Below, one piece after another: positions 23,268-31,806 of a DNA stretch of 41,367 nt. Positions within the stretch are counted from its first letter, which is position 1, and every line of letters begins with the position of its first letter. Origin of the DNA: Schaedlerella sp. (lineage in GTDB: Bacteria > Bacillota > Clostridia > Lachnospirales > Lachnospiraceae); assembly GCA_020024595.1 (NCBI GenBank), contig JAHHTO010000003.1, positions 1-41,367 of the forward strand, in the 5' to 3' direction. The translations under genes and the position numbers were made by a program. The notes below the pieces were generated by a model. It saw only the letters and a list, made by a program, of their open reading frames with translations. It was not told the DNA's origin and ran no database searches.

Positions 23268-23933
23268 ATGGTTAAATATAAAGTTATTTTGTGGGATTTT
23301 GACGGTACAATTGCGTATACAGGAAAGGATGTCTGGAATTCGCTGGAATACGCGGCATCCCTGTGCGGAGGGAGATTTCCGCAGAGTTTTATGGGAGATG
23401 ACAGGAATCTTGGTTTGCCGATGATGGAAATATATCAGAAGATTGTACCTTATCCGGGAGAAGAAAAGTTTCCAGAGTTTGATGCTCTTGTAACAAAGCA
23501 TTATCGAGAGTTGAGTGACTATCGTGACACATATTTGTATCCAGGCATTTTAGAAGTGATTCATTCGGCAAGAGAATATAATTTGAAACAATATATCATT
23601 ACAATGAAACCTCAGGCCGCATTGGAACGTATATTGGTTGCAAAGGGATGGAAAGGGCTGTTCGATGGATGGTATTCCCCAGATTCTTTTGAGGGAAAAG
23701 AAAGAACAAAAAGTGAGTTGATTTCACACGTACTTGCAGGGAGAAGTGCAGAGAGGGAGTATATTTATATCGGTGATACATGGAGTGATATAGTAGCATC
23801 AAAAGAAAATCGTATTGATAGCGTGGGGATTACATATGGAGATGGAGATACAAAATTGCTTTTGGATCAAAAGCCAACATTTGTAGTGGATAACGCTTTT
23901 GAAATAGGAAAAATATTAGGAGTAGGTGAATAA
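23268..23933 (+). CDS. HAD-superfamily phosphatase
   Basis: The 221-residue HAD hydrolase has motif I DFDGT (nucleophile and acid Asp), motif II T in IITMKP, motif III Lys in the KGW/KERTKSE region, and motif IV GDTWSD. The cap is the small helical C1 type (about residues 18-95). It is phosphoglycolate-phosphatase-like and fits between the transporter and the alcohol dehydrogenase (2 nt gap). It may remove a phosphate from a sugar phosphate made by the kinases. The substrate is unknown. Confidence 0.82.
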   Translation: MVKYKVILWDFDGTIAYTGKDVWNSLEYAASLCGGRFPQSFMGDDRNLGLPMMEIYQKIVPYPGEEKFPEFDALVTKHYRELSDYRDTYLYPGILEVIHSAREYNLKQYIITMKPQAALERILVAKGWKGLFDGWYSPDSFEGKERTKSELISHVLAGRSAEREYIYIGDTWSDIVASKENRIDSVGITYGDGDTKLLLDQKPTFVVDNAFEIGKILGVGE

Positions 23934-23935
23934 AA

Positions 23936-25117
23936 ATGCTTCAGGATTTTAATATCTGTATCAATACACAATTTGTATTTGGTAAAGATGCGCATAAACA
24001 AGTAGGAGAAGAACTGAAAAAAAGAGAAATAAAGAAGGTGCTGATTCATCATGATAATGGAAAATTCTTGTATGATACGGGACTTTTAGAGACTGTAAGA
24101 AAAAAGCTGGAAGAGGTGGGAATTCAAACCCTTGAATTAGGGGGAGTCTTACCAAATCCAAGACTTTCTCTTGTAAGAGAGGGGATCGAAATTGCCAAAA
24201 GGGAAGGCGTGGATTTTATTTTGGCAATTGGTGGCGGAAGTGTGATTGATTCAGCAAAGACGATTGCACTGGGGGCAGTAACCGATGTAGATGTGTGGGA
24301 TTTCTTTACAGGAAAGTGTGTGCCGAGCAAATCATTACCTACCGGTGTTATCTTAACATGTCCTGCAACCGGCAGTGAGTCAAGTGCAGTAACAGTTGTG
24401 AATAATACAGAACTTGGAATGAAACTACTTGTGAGTGATCCGCTTATTCGTCCGGCAATTGCCTTTATGAATCCGGAACTTACCTGCTCACTGCCGAGAT
24501 TTCTGACAGCATGCGGCGTTACAGATATGTTTTCGCATGTTTGTGAAAGATATTTTGCACCAGATGATGAAATAGGTGTTGTTGATAGAATGTGCGAAGG
24601 AATTTTAAAGACATTGGTGGATATAGGACCTAAGGTTTTGAATGATCTGGCCAATTATTCCTATCGAGCAGAGATAATGTGGATAGGAACGATTGCACAT
24701 AATAATACAGTTGGGATTGGAAGAACACAAGATTGGGCAACACATGAGATTGGAAATGAACTTAGCGCATTGTATGATACGCCACATGGGGCAACATTGT
24801 CAATTATCATGGGAGCATGGATGAGATATACGTATAAGAAGAAACCAGAACGTTTTGCACGTTATGCGCAGGAAGTATTTGGTGTGGATTGGGATGGAAG
24901 CAATACGTTGGATGCCGCATACCAGGGAATTTTGAAGACCGAAGAATTCTTCAAGGGTATGGGAATGCCGGTATCTTTCCACGAATTTAATATTTCTACA
25001 GATAAAATTGAAGAAATGCTCGATCGAATTGCGTTTAACGGAGAAGATCAAGCAATCGGAGGTTTGGTCAGATTGAATAGAGAAGATTGCAGAAATATTT
25101 ATAAATTGGCGTTTTGA
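23936..25117 (+). CDS. iron-containing (group III) alcohol dehydrogenase
   Basis: The 393-residue enzyme has the NAD(P)-binding GGGSVIDSAK motif, the TCPATGSE loop and metal ligands in GVTDMFSHVCERYF and the C-terminal DWATHEIGNELSALYDTPHGATLS. It resembles BdhA/YqhD-type enzymes, which reduce short aldehydes or sugar aldehydes with NADPH. As the last gene of the ECF operon it probably reduces an aldehyde or sugar released in the pathway. The terminator follows 12 nt after the stop. Confidence 0.88.
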   Translation: MLQDFNICINTQFVFGKDAHKQVGEELKKREIKKVLIHHDNGKFLYDTGLLETVRKKLEEVGIQTLELGGVLPNPRLSLVREGIEIAKREGVDFILAIGGGSVIDSAKTIALGAVTDVDVWDFFTGKCVPSKSLPTGVILTCPATGSESSAVTVVNNTELGMKLLVSDPLIRPAIAFMNPELTCSLPRFLTACGVTDMFSHVCERYFAPDDEIGVVDRMCEGILKTLVDIGPKVLNDLANYSYRAEIMWIGTIAHNNTVGIGRTQDWATHEIGNELSALYDTPHGATLSIIMGAWMRYTYKKKPERFARYAQEVFGVDWDGSNTLDAAYQGILKTEEFFKGMGMPVSFHEFNISTDKIEEMLDRIAFNGEDQAIGGLVRLNREDCRNIYKLAF

Positions 25118-25128
25118 GTTTGCGGGGG

Positions 25129-25164
25129 ATGTTGAAACTGTATTTGCAGTTTCAACATTTTTTT
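25129..25164 (+). terminator. intrinsic terminator of the ECF operon
   Basis: GTTGAAACTG and CAGTTTCAAC form a perfect stem around a short ATTTG-type loop, followed by ATTTTTTT. It ends the ten-gene operon. Confidence 0.85.
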
Positions 25165-25235
25165 GCGGGGAATCGGCAATAGTACCAAAAATAAGAAGGG
25201 AAATTTGTGTAAAATCACATATGTTATAAAATATG

Positions 25236-25264
25236 TTGACATATTTATAAAAAAATGCTAAATT
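25236..25264 (+). promoter_or_regulatory. promoter of the ribokinase/nucleoside hydrolase operon
   Basis: TTGACA (25236-25241) and TAAATT (25259-25264) are separated by 17 nt, and a LacI-type operator starts 8 nt after the -10. Confidence 0.65.
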
Positions 25265-25272
25265 CTAGTTAA

Positions 25273-25298
25273 GAAAACAGTTTCGGAAAATGATTTCC
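25273..25298. promoter_or_regulatory. double LacI-type operator, copy B
   Basis: GAAAACAGTTTC followed directly by GGAAAATGATTTCC matches copy A (16451-16476) at all but about four positions and stands at the same distance from the -10. It links this operon to the same repressor. Confidence 0.65.
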
Positions 25299-25313
25299 CT
25301 AACGGAGGATAAA

Positions 25314-26213
25314 ATGAAAGTATTAAATTTTGGATCATTAAATATTGATTATGTGTATGATGTTGAACATTTTGTAAAGAAAGGTGAGACAATTTCTTCT
25401 ACTGATTTAAAAATATTTAGTGGTGGAAAAGGATTAAACCAATCGATTGCATTTAGTAAGGCAGGAGCAGATATATGTCATGCAGGTTTGATCGGAACGG
25501 ACGGAGCATTTCTTGAGACCATTTTAAAAGAGGCTGGGGTTGACATCGAATATGTAACGAAAGTTGAAAATGTGCGCACAGGGAATGCGATCATTCAGAA
25601 TGATAGTCAAGGCGATAACTGTATTCTCTTGTACGGTGGCGCAAATCAAATGATTACAAAAGAATTTGTTGATGAAGTATTTAAAGGGTTTGAAGCTGGG
25701 GATTGGTTAGTGATTCAAAATGAGATCAATGAAAATCCGTACATTGTAGAGTGTGCCTATCAGAGAGGCATGAAGGTAGTTTTAAACCCATCTCCCATGA
25801 ATGAAAAGATCTTTGACATTAATCTTTCTCATGTAGATTGTTTTATTTTAAATGAAGGTGAAGCAAAAGTTTTGGTTGGGACTGGTTCGGAAGAGGAGTC
25901 ACTTGAGAAGAGATTGCGGAAAAAATTCCCACATGCAAAGGTTGTCCTTACACTTGGTGAAAAAGGTTCCGTATATGTTGATGAAAAAGAAACTGTTTAT
26001 CAAAGTGCATACAAGGTAAATGCAGTTGATACAACAGCGGCTGGAGATACATTTACAGGATACTTCGTTTCAGGAAGACTTCAAGGAATGACGGTTAAAG
26101 AATCACTTGATCTGGCGGCAAAAGCATCAGCGATTACTGTTACAAGAAAGGGAGCAGCTCCGTCAATTCCGTGGATGGAAGAAGTGCTTCAATTTAACTT
26201 TGAAGAGGAATAA
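25314..26213 (+). CDS. rbsK: ribokinase
   Basis: The ribokinase has 299 residues from ATG 25314, chosen because AACGGAGGATAAA lies just upstream; a longer in-frame start at 25290 falls inside the operator. Motifs are FGSLNIDYVYDV, FSGGKGLNQSIAFSKAG (the ribokinase GGKGxNQA signature) and the catalytic VDTTAAGDTFTGYF, with AAGD as in true ribokinases. It converts ribose to ribose-5-phosphate for the pentose phosphate pathway. It is the first gene of an operon with a nucleoside hydrolase and MFS transporter. The phosphate-accepting ribose is probably released by the nucleoside hydrolases. Confidence 0.9.
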   Translation: MKVLNFGSLNIDYVYDVEHFVKKGETISSTDLKIFSGGKGLNQSIAFSKAGADICHAGLIGTDGAFLETILKEAGVDIEYVTKVENVRTGNAIIQNDSQGDNCILLYGGANQMITKEFVDEVFKGFEAGDWLVIQNEINENPYIVECAYQRGMKVVLNPSPMNEKIFDINLSHVDCFILNEGEAKVLVGTGSEEESLEKRLRKKFPHAKVVLTLGEKGSVYVDEKETVYQSAYKVNAVDTTAAGDTFTGYFVSGRLQGMTVKESLDLAAKASAITVTRKGAAPSIPWMEEVLQFNFEEE

Positions 26214-26266
26214 GAACTTTAAGATATAAAATAAAAGTAAAGTAAACCGGAAGGAACAAATGAGTT

Positions 26267-27190
26267 ATGGAAAAAAGAAAATTGATTATTGATACAGATC
26301 CGGGCATTGATGATGCTGCAGCAATCGCAGTTCTTTTGTCAGAACCATCGCTGGATGTGAGATTGATCGCAAGTGTTTCGGGAAACGTAGGAATCGAACA
26401 TACTACGAATAATGCATTGAAACTCCTGACGTTTTTGAAGAAAGATGTTCCTGTTGCTAAGGGAGCAGCCGAGCCTTTGATGCGAGATAACCGATTTGCA
26501 ACAAATGCACATGGTATGTCTGGAATGGGAGGATTTGATTTCCCGGAACCAAAGAAAGAACTACTGTTGAAAAGCAATGCAGTAATGAGTGAATACAATA
26601 CGTTGTTGGAGTCAGAAGAAAAGATGACAATTCTTACTTTGGGACCACTCACAAATATTGCATTATTAATTTCTACATTCCCAGAAGTAAAAGAAAAGAT
26701 TGCCGAGATTGTTATGATGGGTGGTTCAACAGAACGTGGGAATATTGGAATATATGGAGAGTTTAATGTAAGCATTGATCCAGAGGCGGCTAAAATTGTT
26801 TTCCGTTCCGGTATACCAATTACAATGGTTGGGCTAGACATTGGAAGAAAAGCTAGGCTTTTGATGGAGGATCTAGAAGAGCTTGAGCGGAGCGGAGAGG
26901 TAGGGTGCATGATAAGTTCGCTGTTCCGTTCATATGACGGAGGGCATGTGGAAGAGGGCGTAAAGATGTATGACCCGTCGGCGGCAATGTACCTTATGGA
27001 GCCGGAACTCTTCGAAACAAAAGAAGTATTTATTGATGTTGAGATATCAAGTCCACTTACGATTGGCGCAACAGTTGTAGATTATGATGGCGTGCTGTCT
27101 GAAAGCAAAAATGCAAAGGTTTGTGTCGATGTCGATGTAGAGCGTTTTCGTAGACGCTATGTACAGAGAGTGGCGGATATCAAGCGTTAG
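26267..27190 (+). CDS. nucleoside hydrolase with Tyr in the catalytic-His position
   Basis: The 307-residue protein has IIDTDPGIDDAAA, GNVGIEHTTNNAL, LGPLTNIAL and EFNVSIDPEAA as in inosine/uridine-preferring nucleoside hydrolases. At the C-terminal Ca-binding site it reads KMYDPSAAMYL, while family members of the RihA/RihB type have MHD there. The Asp ligand is kept and the preceding His is Tyr, so leaving-group activation must differ. It follows the ribokinase closely (53 nt) and precedes an MFS carrier. Hydrolysis of a purine nucleoside or a modified nucleoside is likely; specificity is not known. Confidence 0.88.
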   Translation: MEKRKLIIDTDPGIDDAAAIAVLLSEPSLDVRLIASVSGNVGIEHTTNNALKLLTFLKKDVPVAKGAAEPLMRDNRFATNAHGMSGMGGFDFPEPKKELLLKSNAVMSEYNTLLESEEKMTILTLGPLTNIALLISTFPEVKEKIAEIVMMGGSTERGNIGIYGEFNVSIDPEAAKIVFRSGIPITMVGLDIGRKARLLMEDLEELERSGEVGCMISSLFRSYDGGHVEEGVKMYDPSAAMYLMEPELFETKEVFIDVEISSPLTIGATVVDYDGVLSESKNAKVCVDVDVERFRRRYVQRVADIKR

Positions 27191-27238
27191 TAAATATATA
27201 TATTTAAATCAAATAAGTAGAAAGGTATGGTATAAGAA

Positions 27239-28678
27239 ATGGCTAGTACAAATGAACAAAAAACAAATGGAATTCCGGTACCTGTTGAAGGTACTCCAGA
27301 ATTCGAAAAGATGAACCGTATGGCAAGACGCGCAATACCGCTAATATTGATCATCTTTACTTTTAGTATTCTTCAGCAGCAGGCGTTCGGTATGATTTTT
27401 GTAAATATCGGTCAGGAGCTTGGCGCTCCGGAGTTGGCACCGCTGATTACATCTCTTCCGGGTATTGCACTTGGAATCGTCTGCGTTATTTATGGATCGT
27501 TGGGAGATTTCGTATCACTGAAGAAGATGACTATATTGGGAGTTATCGTATTTGCGATAGGTTCTGCTTTAGGTTTCCTCTGTGGAGGAATGAACATCTG
27601 GTTTGTAATTATTGCACGTATGTTGCAGTCAATCGGAAGTCAGGTATCAGGATCAGTATTTTTAGTACTTGTTTCTAAATATGTATCTCAGAGAGAAAGA
27701 GTTGTATATTATGGCGTTTTCGTTGCTGTATTCAGATTTTCTGCAGCACTCGGAGTTCTTGCAGCAGGATATGTTACAAAAATAGATTGGCGTTTAATGT
27801 TTGCAATTCCGGTTGTAGTGGTTGTATTCTTGCCATCTCTTGCTAAGAACCTTCCAGATGAGCATGCGAAAGGTGTCGAGATCGATGGTATGGGATTTGT
27901 ACTCATTGGTGCGTTTGCCGGTGCAATGACAATGTTCTTTACAGACATGAATGTTTTCTGGACTGTGGCATCAATTGTGACATTAATTGCATTTATCGTT
28001 TACATCAACAAAGCGAAAAATCCATTTATTACACCGGATTTCTTTAAAAACCCAGCATTTGTGGCAACGATGGTAGTTATCTTTGTAGGATATTTCTTTA
28101 GCTATACTTTGAATGCAGGTATTAATGCTATCGGACTTGATGTATTTGGTTTAGATTCTGCACAAGTGTCTAATTTGCTTGTTTGGTCAATTATCTTGGC
28201 TGCAGTACTCGGATTTGTTTGTGGACCGGTTGTTAAAAAGATTGGACGTTCCGCTGCAATTATTATGGCACTTTTAACAATGGGACTTGGTTTGATTGCA
28301 GTTGCATTTGCTATCCCACACGGAAGCATCGCAGCACTTGCAGTTGCTCCGTGCCTCTACTACTATGGAACATCTTTCTTCTATTCACCAATCGTAGATA
28401 CAGCGACACTTACTGTTTCACCTGAAGAGTCAGGACGTGTTCTTGGTGCAAACGACTTGATTCAGGCCATTACAGGATCTGTAGGAGTGGCAGTATTTGG
28501 AAGAATGATGGCAGCAGGTGTGATGTCAGAAGGAAGTATTGTAGGAACAGAGGCAGGCGCAGCTTCTACATATGCAAATGTATTTCTTGTAGGTGGTGTG
28601 ATTGTACTTGCAGCATTGGTTATCTTCATTGCTACGCAGAAAATGATTTACAGCCGTTCCAGAAAAGATGGAGAATAA
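27239..28678 (+). CDS. MFS transporter, DHA2-like (14 TM)
   Basis: The 479-residue protein has about 14 hydrophobic segments and a soluble N-terminus of 30 residues. The MFS motif A-like GSLGDFVSLKKM follows helix 2. The DHA2 family includes drug exporters, but members also move small metabolites. Its place behind ribokinase and a nucleoside hydrolase under the shared operator suggests uptake of a nucleoside or export of the freed base. The ribosome binding site is AAAGG and an intrinsic terminator follows. Confidence 0.8.
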   Translation: MASTNEQKTNGIPVPVEGTPEFEKMNRMARRAIPLILIIFTFSILQQQAFGMIFVNIGQELGAPELAPLITSLPGIALGIVCVIYGSLGDFVSLKKMTILGVIVFAIGSALGFLCGGMNIWFVIIARMLQSIGSQVSGSVFLVLVSKYVSQRERVVYYGVFVAVFRFSAALGVLAAGYVTKIDWRLMFAIPVVVVVFLPSLAKNLPDEHAKGVEIDGMGFVLIGAFAGAMTMFFTDMNVFWTVASIVTLIAFIVYINKAKNPFITPDFFKNPAFVATMVVIFVGYFFSYTLNAGINAIGLDVFGLDSAQVSNLLVWSIILAAVLGFVCGPVVKKIGRSAAIIMALLTMGLGLIAVAFAIPHGSIAALAVAPCLYYYGTSFFYSPIVDTATLTVSPEESGRVLGANDLIQAITGSVGVAVFGRMMAAGVMSEGSIVGTEAGAASTYANVFLVGGVIVLAALVIFIATQKMIYSRSRKDGE

Positions 28679-28722
28679 TTCTTGAAAACTTCTAACAGAG
28701 TGTAAATATCATGTTATATAAG

Positions 28723-28752
28723 GCCCTGAAGTGTGTTTGCTTCAGGGCTTTT
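28723..28752 (+). terminator. intrinsic terminator after the MFS gene
   Basis: GCCCTGAAG and CTTCAGGGC pair perfectly around TGTGTTTG and are followed by TTTT. Confidence 0.85.
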
Positions 28753-28765
28753 GAAGTGATATAAT
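28737..28765 (+). promoter_or_regulatory. promoter of the tautomerase gene
   Basis: TTGCTT (28737-28742) and TATAAT (28760-28765) are separated by 17 nt. The -35 overlaps the terminator of the preceding operon. Confidence 0.5.
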
Positions 28766-28820
28766 AATGGCTAAAGATTCTATGATGAAATTTATTGTAA
28801 TTTAGGAAGGAGAAATTATT

Positions 28821-29051
28821 ATGCCACATGTTAATATTAAATGTTATCCAGGAAAAACAAAAGAAGAGAAAAATAAATTAGCTGAAAGAATAACAAAAGA
28901 TATAATGGAAGTCTTTGAAGTAGGAGAAGATGGGATATCCATAGCATTTCAGGAAATACAGAAGGAAGATTGGGAAAATGAGGTGTGGAAGAAAGATATC
29001 GTAGGGAAGGAAGAATTACTGTATAAAAAACCAGGGTATAGTTTTGATTAA
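28821..29051 (+). CDS. 4-oxalocrotonate tautomerase family protein
   Basis: This 76-residue small tautomerase has Pro directly after the initiator Met (MPHVNIKCYPGK), so removal of Met exposes the catalytic N-terminal proline. The beta-alpha-beta order (strand VNIKCYPG, helix KTKEEKNKLAERITKDIM, then GISIAFQEI) is normal. The C-terminus (KEELLYKKPGYSFD) is longer than in 62-residue 4-OT and resembles PptA/YdcE-type proteins. It stands alone between two terminators. The natural substrate is unknown. Confidence 0.8.
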   Translation: MPHVNIKCYPGKTKEEKNKLAERITKDIMEVFEVGEDGISIAFQEIQKEDWENEVWKKDIVGKEELLYKKPGYSFD

Positions 29052-29095
29052 AACTGTGTAGAAAGAGTTGACAAATGTTGGTTTAGATTATGGAG

Positions 29096-29135
29096 AAAGT
29101 TGGTGCTGGGAGTTTTTCCGACACCAACTTTTTTT
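29096..29135 (+). terminator. intrinsic terminator after the tautomerase gene
   Basis: AAAGTTGGTG and CACCAACTTT form a 10-bp stem with a 16-nt loop and end in a run of seven T. Confidence 0.85.
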
Positions 29136-29241
29136 AAAAAGATACTAAGTATTATGAAAGAAAACTTTGGAGCAAAAGCTCTATATACTTTAAATCTGAT
29201 TGACATTTGGAATTACCAAAATTATAATAAAGAAAATTGTT

Positions 29242-29784
29242 TTATAATACGGAAAGGAAGTCGATGTTCAATTCCTTACAGCGTCTGTACAACGTGATTC
29301 TTTCATTGAAACGTTCTGTGGCCAGTGCGCACTCAGCAACAGTGGGATGATTCTGTATCATTTTCCAACGAAGTTCCTTCTGTTCGGTAGGGGTATGTGG
29401 AGTGCCCTTTCCCTGCTCGTCGATTAGTGTCTGAGACACCGCACCATTGCATACGAAAGAACCGATGATTTCATTATGTTCCTTGACCAGATCTAATCCT
29501 GCCTGTACAGTTTCGTGGGCATGAGCACTGTCAGCATAATAACCTAGTGTACAGAAAATCCCGATCGCCTTACCATTGATCGTTTGTAGAAATTTTTTCA
29601 TTTCATCATTCGGGTTTCCTGAGATACCCCAATATCCCAAAAGAATGATATCACCATCTAATATAGGGGTACCATCTTTTAGATCATGGATTGTTTTTTG
29701 CTCTACATCCAGTCCGTTGAAAATTGCGTTTGCTACTTTTTTTGTACAACCGGTCAGGCTAGAATAAATTACTTGTACTTTCAT
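29242..29784 (-). CDS. flavodoxin-family protein
   Basis: The 180-residue protein has the FMN phosphate loop SLTGCTKKVANAI near the N-terminus (residues 9-21), a GYWGISGNPNDEM segment and an FCTLGYYADSAHA stretch near the isoalloxazine. It is a single-domain FMN protein like the flavodoxin-type redox proteins of anaerobic Firmicutes. There is no fused partner. It is divergent from the SSS symporter gene with 194 nt between them. The partner enzyme and substrate are unknown. Confidence 0.85.
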   Translation of the reverse strand: MKVQVIYSSLTGCTKKVANAIFNGLDVEQKTIHDLKDGTPILDGDIILLGYWGISGNPNDEMKKFLQTINGKAIGIFCTLGYYADSAHAHETVQAGLDLVKEHNEIIGSFVCNGAVSQTLIDEQGKGTPHTPTEQKELRWKMIQNHPTVAECALATERFNERITLYRRCKELNIDFLSVL

Positions 29785-29978
29785 TTTGTGCTCCTTTACT
29801 GATGTTTTGGTGATTTTTTGATCTCCAAGAGTTGTGGATGATATGATTTGGTTTACTCCTTGTAATGGAATCTTTCTTTATTATAACACAATTGGCAGAA
29901 AAACGTAGACTAGATACAGTTAACTTATTCTTTGTTACCTAAGTTTATTTTTTAATATTATATATAGGAAGAAATATT

Positions 29979-31424
29979 ATGACTTTATTGAAACTTTTTT
30001 CTCTAATTGGATTATTTTTGTACTTTATTCTGTTACTTTTTGTTGTAATAAAAGAAAAAAAGAACCATAGTGTTTTAGATTATTTTTTTGCGGGACGTTC
30101 TTTGCCATACTGGGCATTATCAATTACTTTCATTGCTTCATGGTGGGGCGCAGGTTCAGCACTGTCTACTGCTGATCTTGCGTACGAAGATGGATTGGGG
30201 GCTTTTTGGTATTATGGTGTACCAGTGCTTATCTCTACTTTTTTAATGATTCTTTGTGCCGGTGGAATTCGGCGAGTGGGTTACTTGACTCAGGGAAGAA
30301 TGATGGAGGCCAGATATTCCAAAAGTACTGCGAAGCTGCTTTCTCTGCTGGTTTTGTTTTTTATGGTATTTAATGCTGCATCTCAAATGGTGGGGGTGGG
30401 CGACTTCTTTGGCTCTTATCTGGGGTTGTCATATGAGGCGGCAGTTCTTCTGGGCACTTTGATTGTGTTACTTTATTCTATGTTTGGTGGATTTAGAGGT
30501 GTCGTGCTTACAGATGTCATTCAGTTTGTATTACTGCTCATTTCTGCAATGGTCGTGTTCGTAGTTGGTTTTCACAACGCCGGAGGGCTAGAGGGAATAC
30601 GCAATGCTGCTCAAATAGCAGGGAAAATTGACTATTTACATATGGGGGCAGGAGTTTCTAAGTACAGCATGTATGTGATTACATTTGGCTGCGCCTGGAT
30701 GATTCAGGCTAATGTATGGCAGCGTATTTCGGCAACTCGTTCAGACCGCGATGCCCGTAAAATGACAGTGCTGAGTTTTTTTGCGTATATTCCACTGTAT
30801 TTAATGGTGGTATTTACCGGTATGGCAGGTTTTGTTCTGTATCCTGAAATGCCGAAAGGTGGGGTTGTGACAGCATTGGTAATGGACTACTTGTCACCGA
30901 TTCTGGGTGCTCTTGTGTTTATTGGTATTTCTGCAGCAATTATGTCAACGATGGATTCTCTGCTGAACACTGCTTCTATGACACTGGCATTAGATTTGCT
31001 CCCCGAAGATTTAGATGAAAAGAAGGCGATGATGCGTTCTCGTATGACCACATTTGGTGTGACTGTGGTGGCGTTGATAATTTCTCTGAGAATCCGGTCG
31101 ATACTACAGATTTCCTGGATGGCATCTGATATGATTACTACTGGGGTGTTTGTACCATTGGTTTTAGGGTTTTTCTGGCGGAGAGGGAATACTTATGGCG
31201 CATTATCTTCTATAGGAACCGGTTTTGTGTACTGTATTTATAATTTGCTCATTAACCAGGGAGTGGAGCTTCCTTCGTTTTGGAAGGGACAATCGGCTCA
31301 GCAGGTGGTTTTGGGGGTAGCACTTTCTTTCCTTGTTTATGTAAGTGTGAGTCTTCTTACATCACCGGAATTTGAAAAAGCAGACGCATTCCTGAAGCAG
31401 GTGGGATTCAGAAAAAAGAAATAG
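29979..31424 (+). CDS. sodium:solute symporter (SSS family)
   Basis: The 481-residue protein has about 13 predicted transmembrane helices. Family features include DYFFAGRSLPYWALSITFIASWWGAGSAL near helix 2 and YSMFGGFRGVVLTDVIQF around residue 165, both typical of SSS (PutP/SglT-like) symporters. It moves an organic solute with Na+. The start follows AGGAAG. No enzyme gene is adjacent on the same strand, so the substrate is not suggested by neighbours. Confidence 0.88.
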   Translation: MTLLKLFSLIGLFLYFILLLFVVIKEKKNHSVLDYFFAGRSLPYWALSITFIASWWGAGSALSTADLAYEDGLGAFWYYGVPVLISTFLMILCAGGIRRVGYLTQGRMMEARYSKSTAKLLSLLVLFFMVFNAASQMVGVGDFFGSYLGLSYEAAVLLGTLIVLLYSMFGGFRGVVLTDVIQFVLLLISAMVVFVVGFHNAGGLEGIRNAAQIAGKIDYLHMGAGVSKYSMYVITFGCAWMIQANVWQRISATRSDRDARKMTVLSFFAYIPLYLMVVFTGMAGFVLYPEMPKGGVVTALVMDYLSPILGALVFIGISAAIMSTMDSLLNTASMTLALDLLPEDLDEKKAMMRSRMTTFGVTVVALIISLRIRSILQISWMASDMITTGVFVPLVLGFFWRRGNTYGALSSIGTGFVYCIYNLLINQGVELPSFWKGQSAQQVVLGVALSFLVYVSVSLLTSPEFEKADAFLKQVGFRKKK

Positions 31425-31476
31425 AACGTATATTAACTACAACTATGGGGCTGTCGGGAAATTATCGTCCTAAACA

Positions 31477-31512
31477 GGGGCAGATGTGACTCATGCGGGT
31501 CACATCTGCCCC
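31477..31512 (+). terminator. strong hairpin after the SSS gene
   Basis: GGGGCAGATGTGAC and GTCACATCTGCCCC form a perfect 14-bp stem with an 8-nt loop, but only a weak T-run follows. It is probably a terminator or RNA-stability element. Confidence 0.6.
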
Positions 31513-31643
31513 ATGAAGTTTTCCTAAAAAAAGAGAAAAAGAGGGCTGACAACAACCCCCTTTCTCTCCGTTACATGTTATAATGTAACGATACAAAAAC
31601 AAGATAAGGGATTTTTGTGCGCTAAAATATCTACAGAAAAGGG

Positions 31644-31710
31644 AAAATAAGAATCTCTCACAGAATATTAGACGTTAAAAACACTGTTTTCTACGAGAGA
31701 TTCTTATTTT
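31644..31710. repeat. 67-bp element with 16-bp perfect terminal inverted repeats
   Basis: AAAATAAGAATCTCTC and GAGAGATTCTTATTTT bound a 35-nt centre that itself has short ACAG/CTGT pairing. It ends in T-runs on both strands, so it could be a bidirectional terminator, or a small palindromic mobile element. No flanking target duplication was clear. Confidence 0.55.
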
Positions 31711-31806
31711 AAGATTTGGAGTTTAAAAATCGGTATTAACCGACAGTCTCCTTGTTTTGGAATTATTTATTTTTGATAATTTCTTGAGTTGAAAACTAAA
31801 AAGGGT

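Larger units (their letters stand above)
31425..31806. other. non-coding gap between convergent genes, rich in inverted repeats
   Basis: No coding sequence is seen in these 382 nt. It contains a 14-bp stem hairpin (31477-31512), a small GTTACAT/ATGTAAC stem near 31571-31590, a 16-bp perfect inverted repeat (31644-31710) and TCGGT/ACCGA near 31732-31745. The set probably ends transcription from both sides. Confidence 0.6.

Noticed and set aside
24124..24654. Long open frame antisense to the iron-dependent alcohol dehydrogenase
   Set aside because: It lies wholly inside a conserved gene, is rich in Ser/Thr/Pro as expected for a shadow frame, and has no ribosome binding site or domain.
26194..26910. 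238-residue antisense frame opposite the second nucleoside hydrolase
   Set aside because: Codon mirror of a conserved gene; Ser/Ile-rich with no motifs and no upstream ribosome binding site.
28821..29051. Tautomerase gene as part of the nucleoside regulon
   Set aside because: A strong terminator separates it from the MFS gene, it has its own promoter, and no double operator is present.
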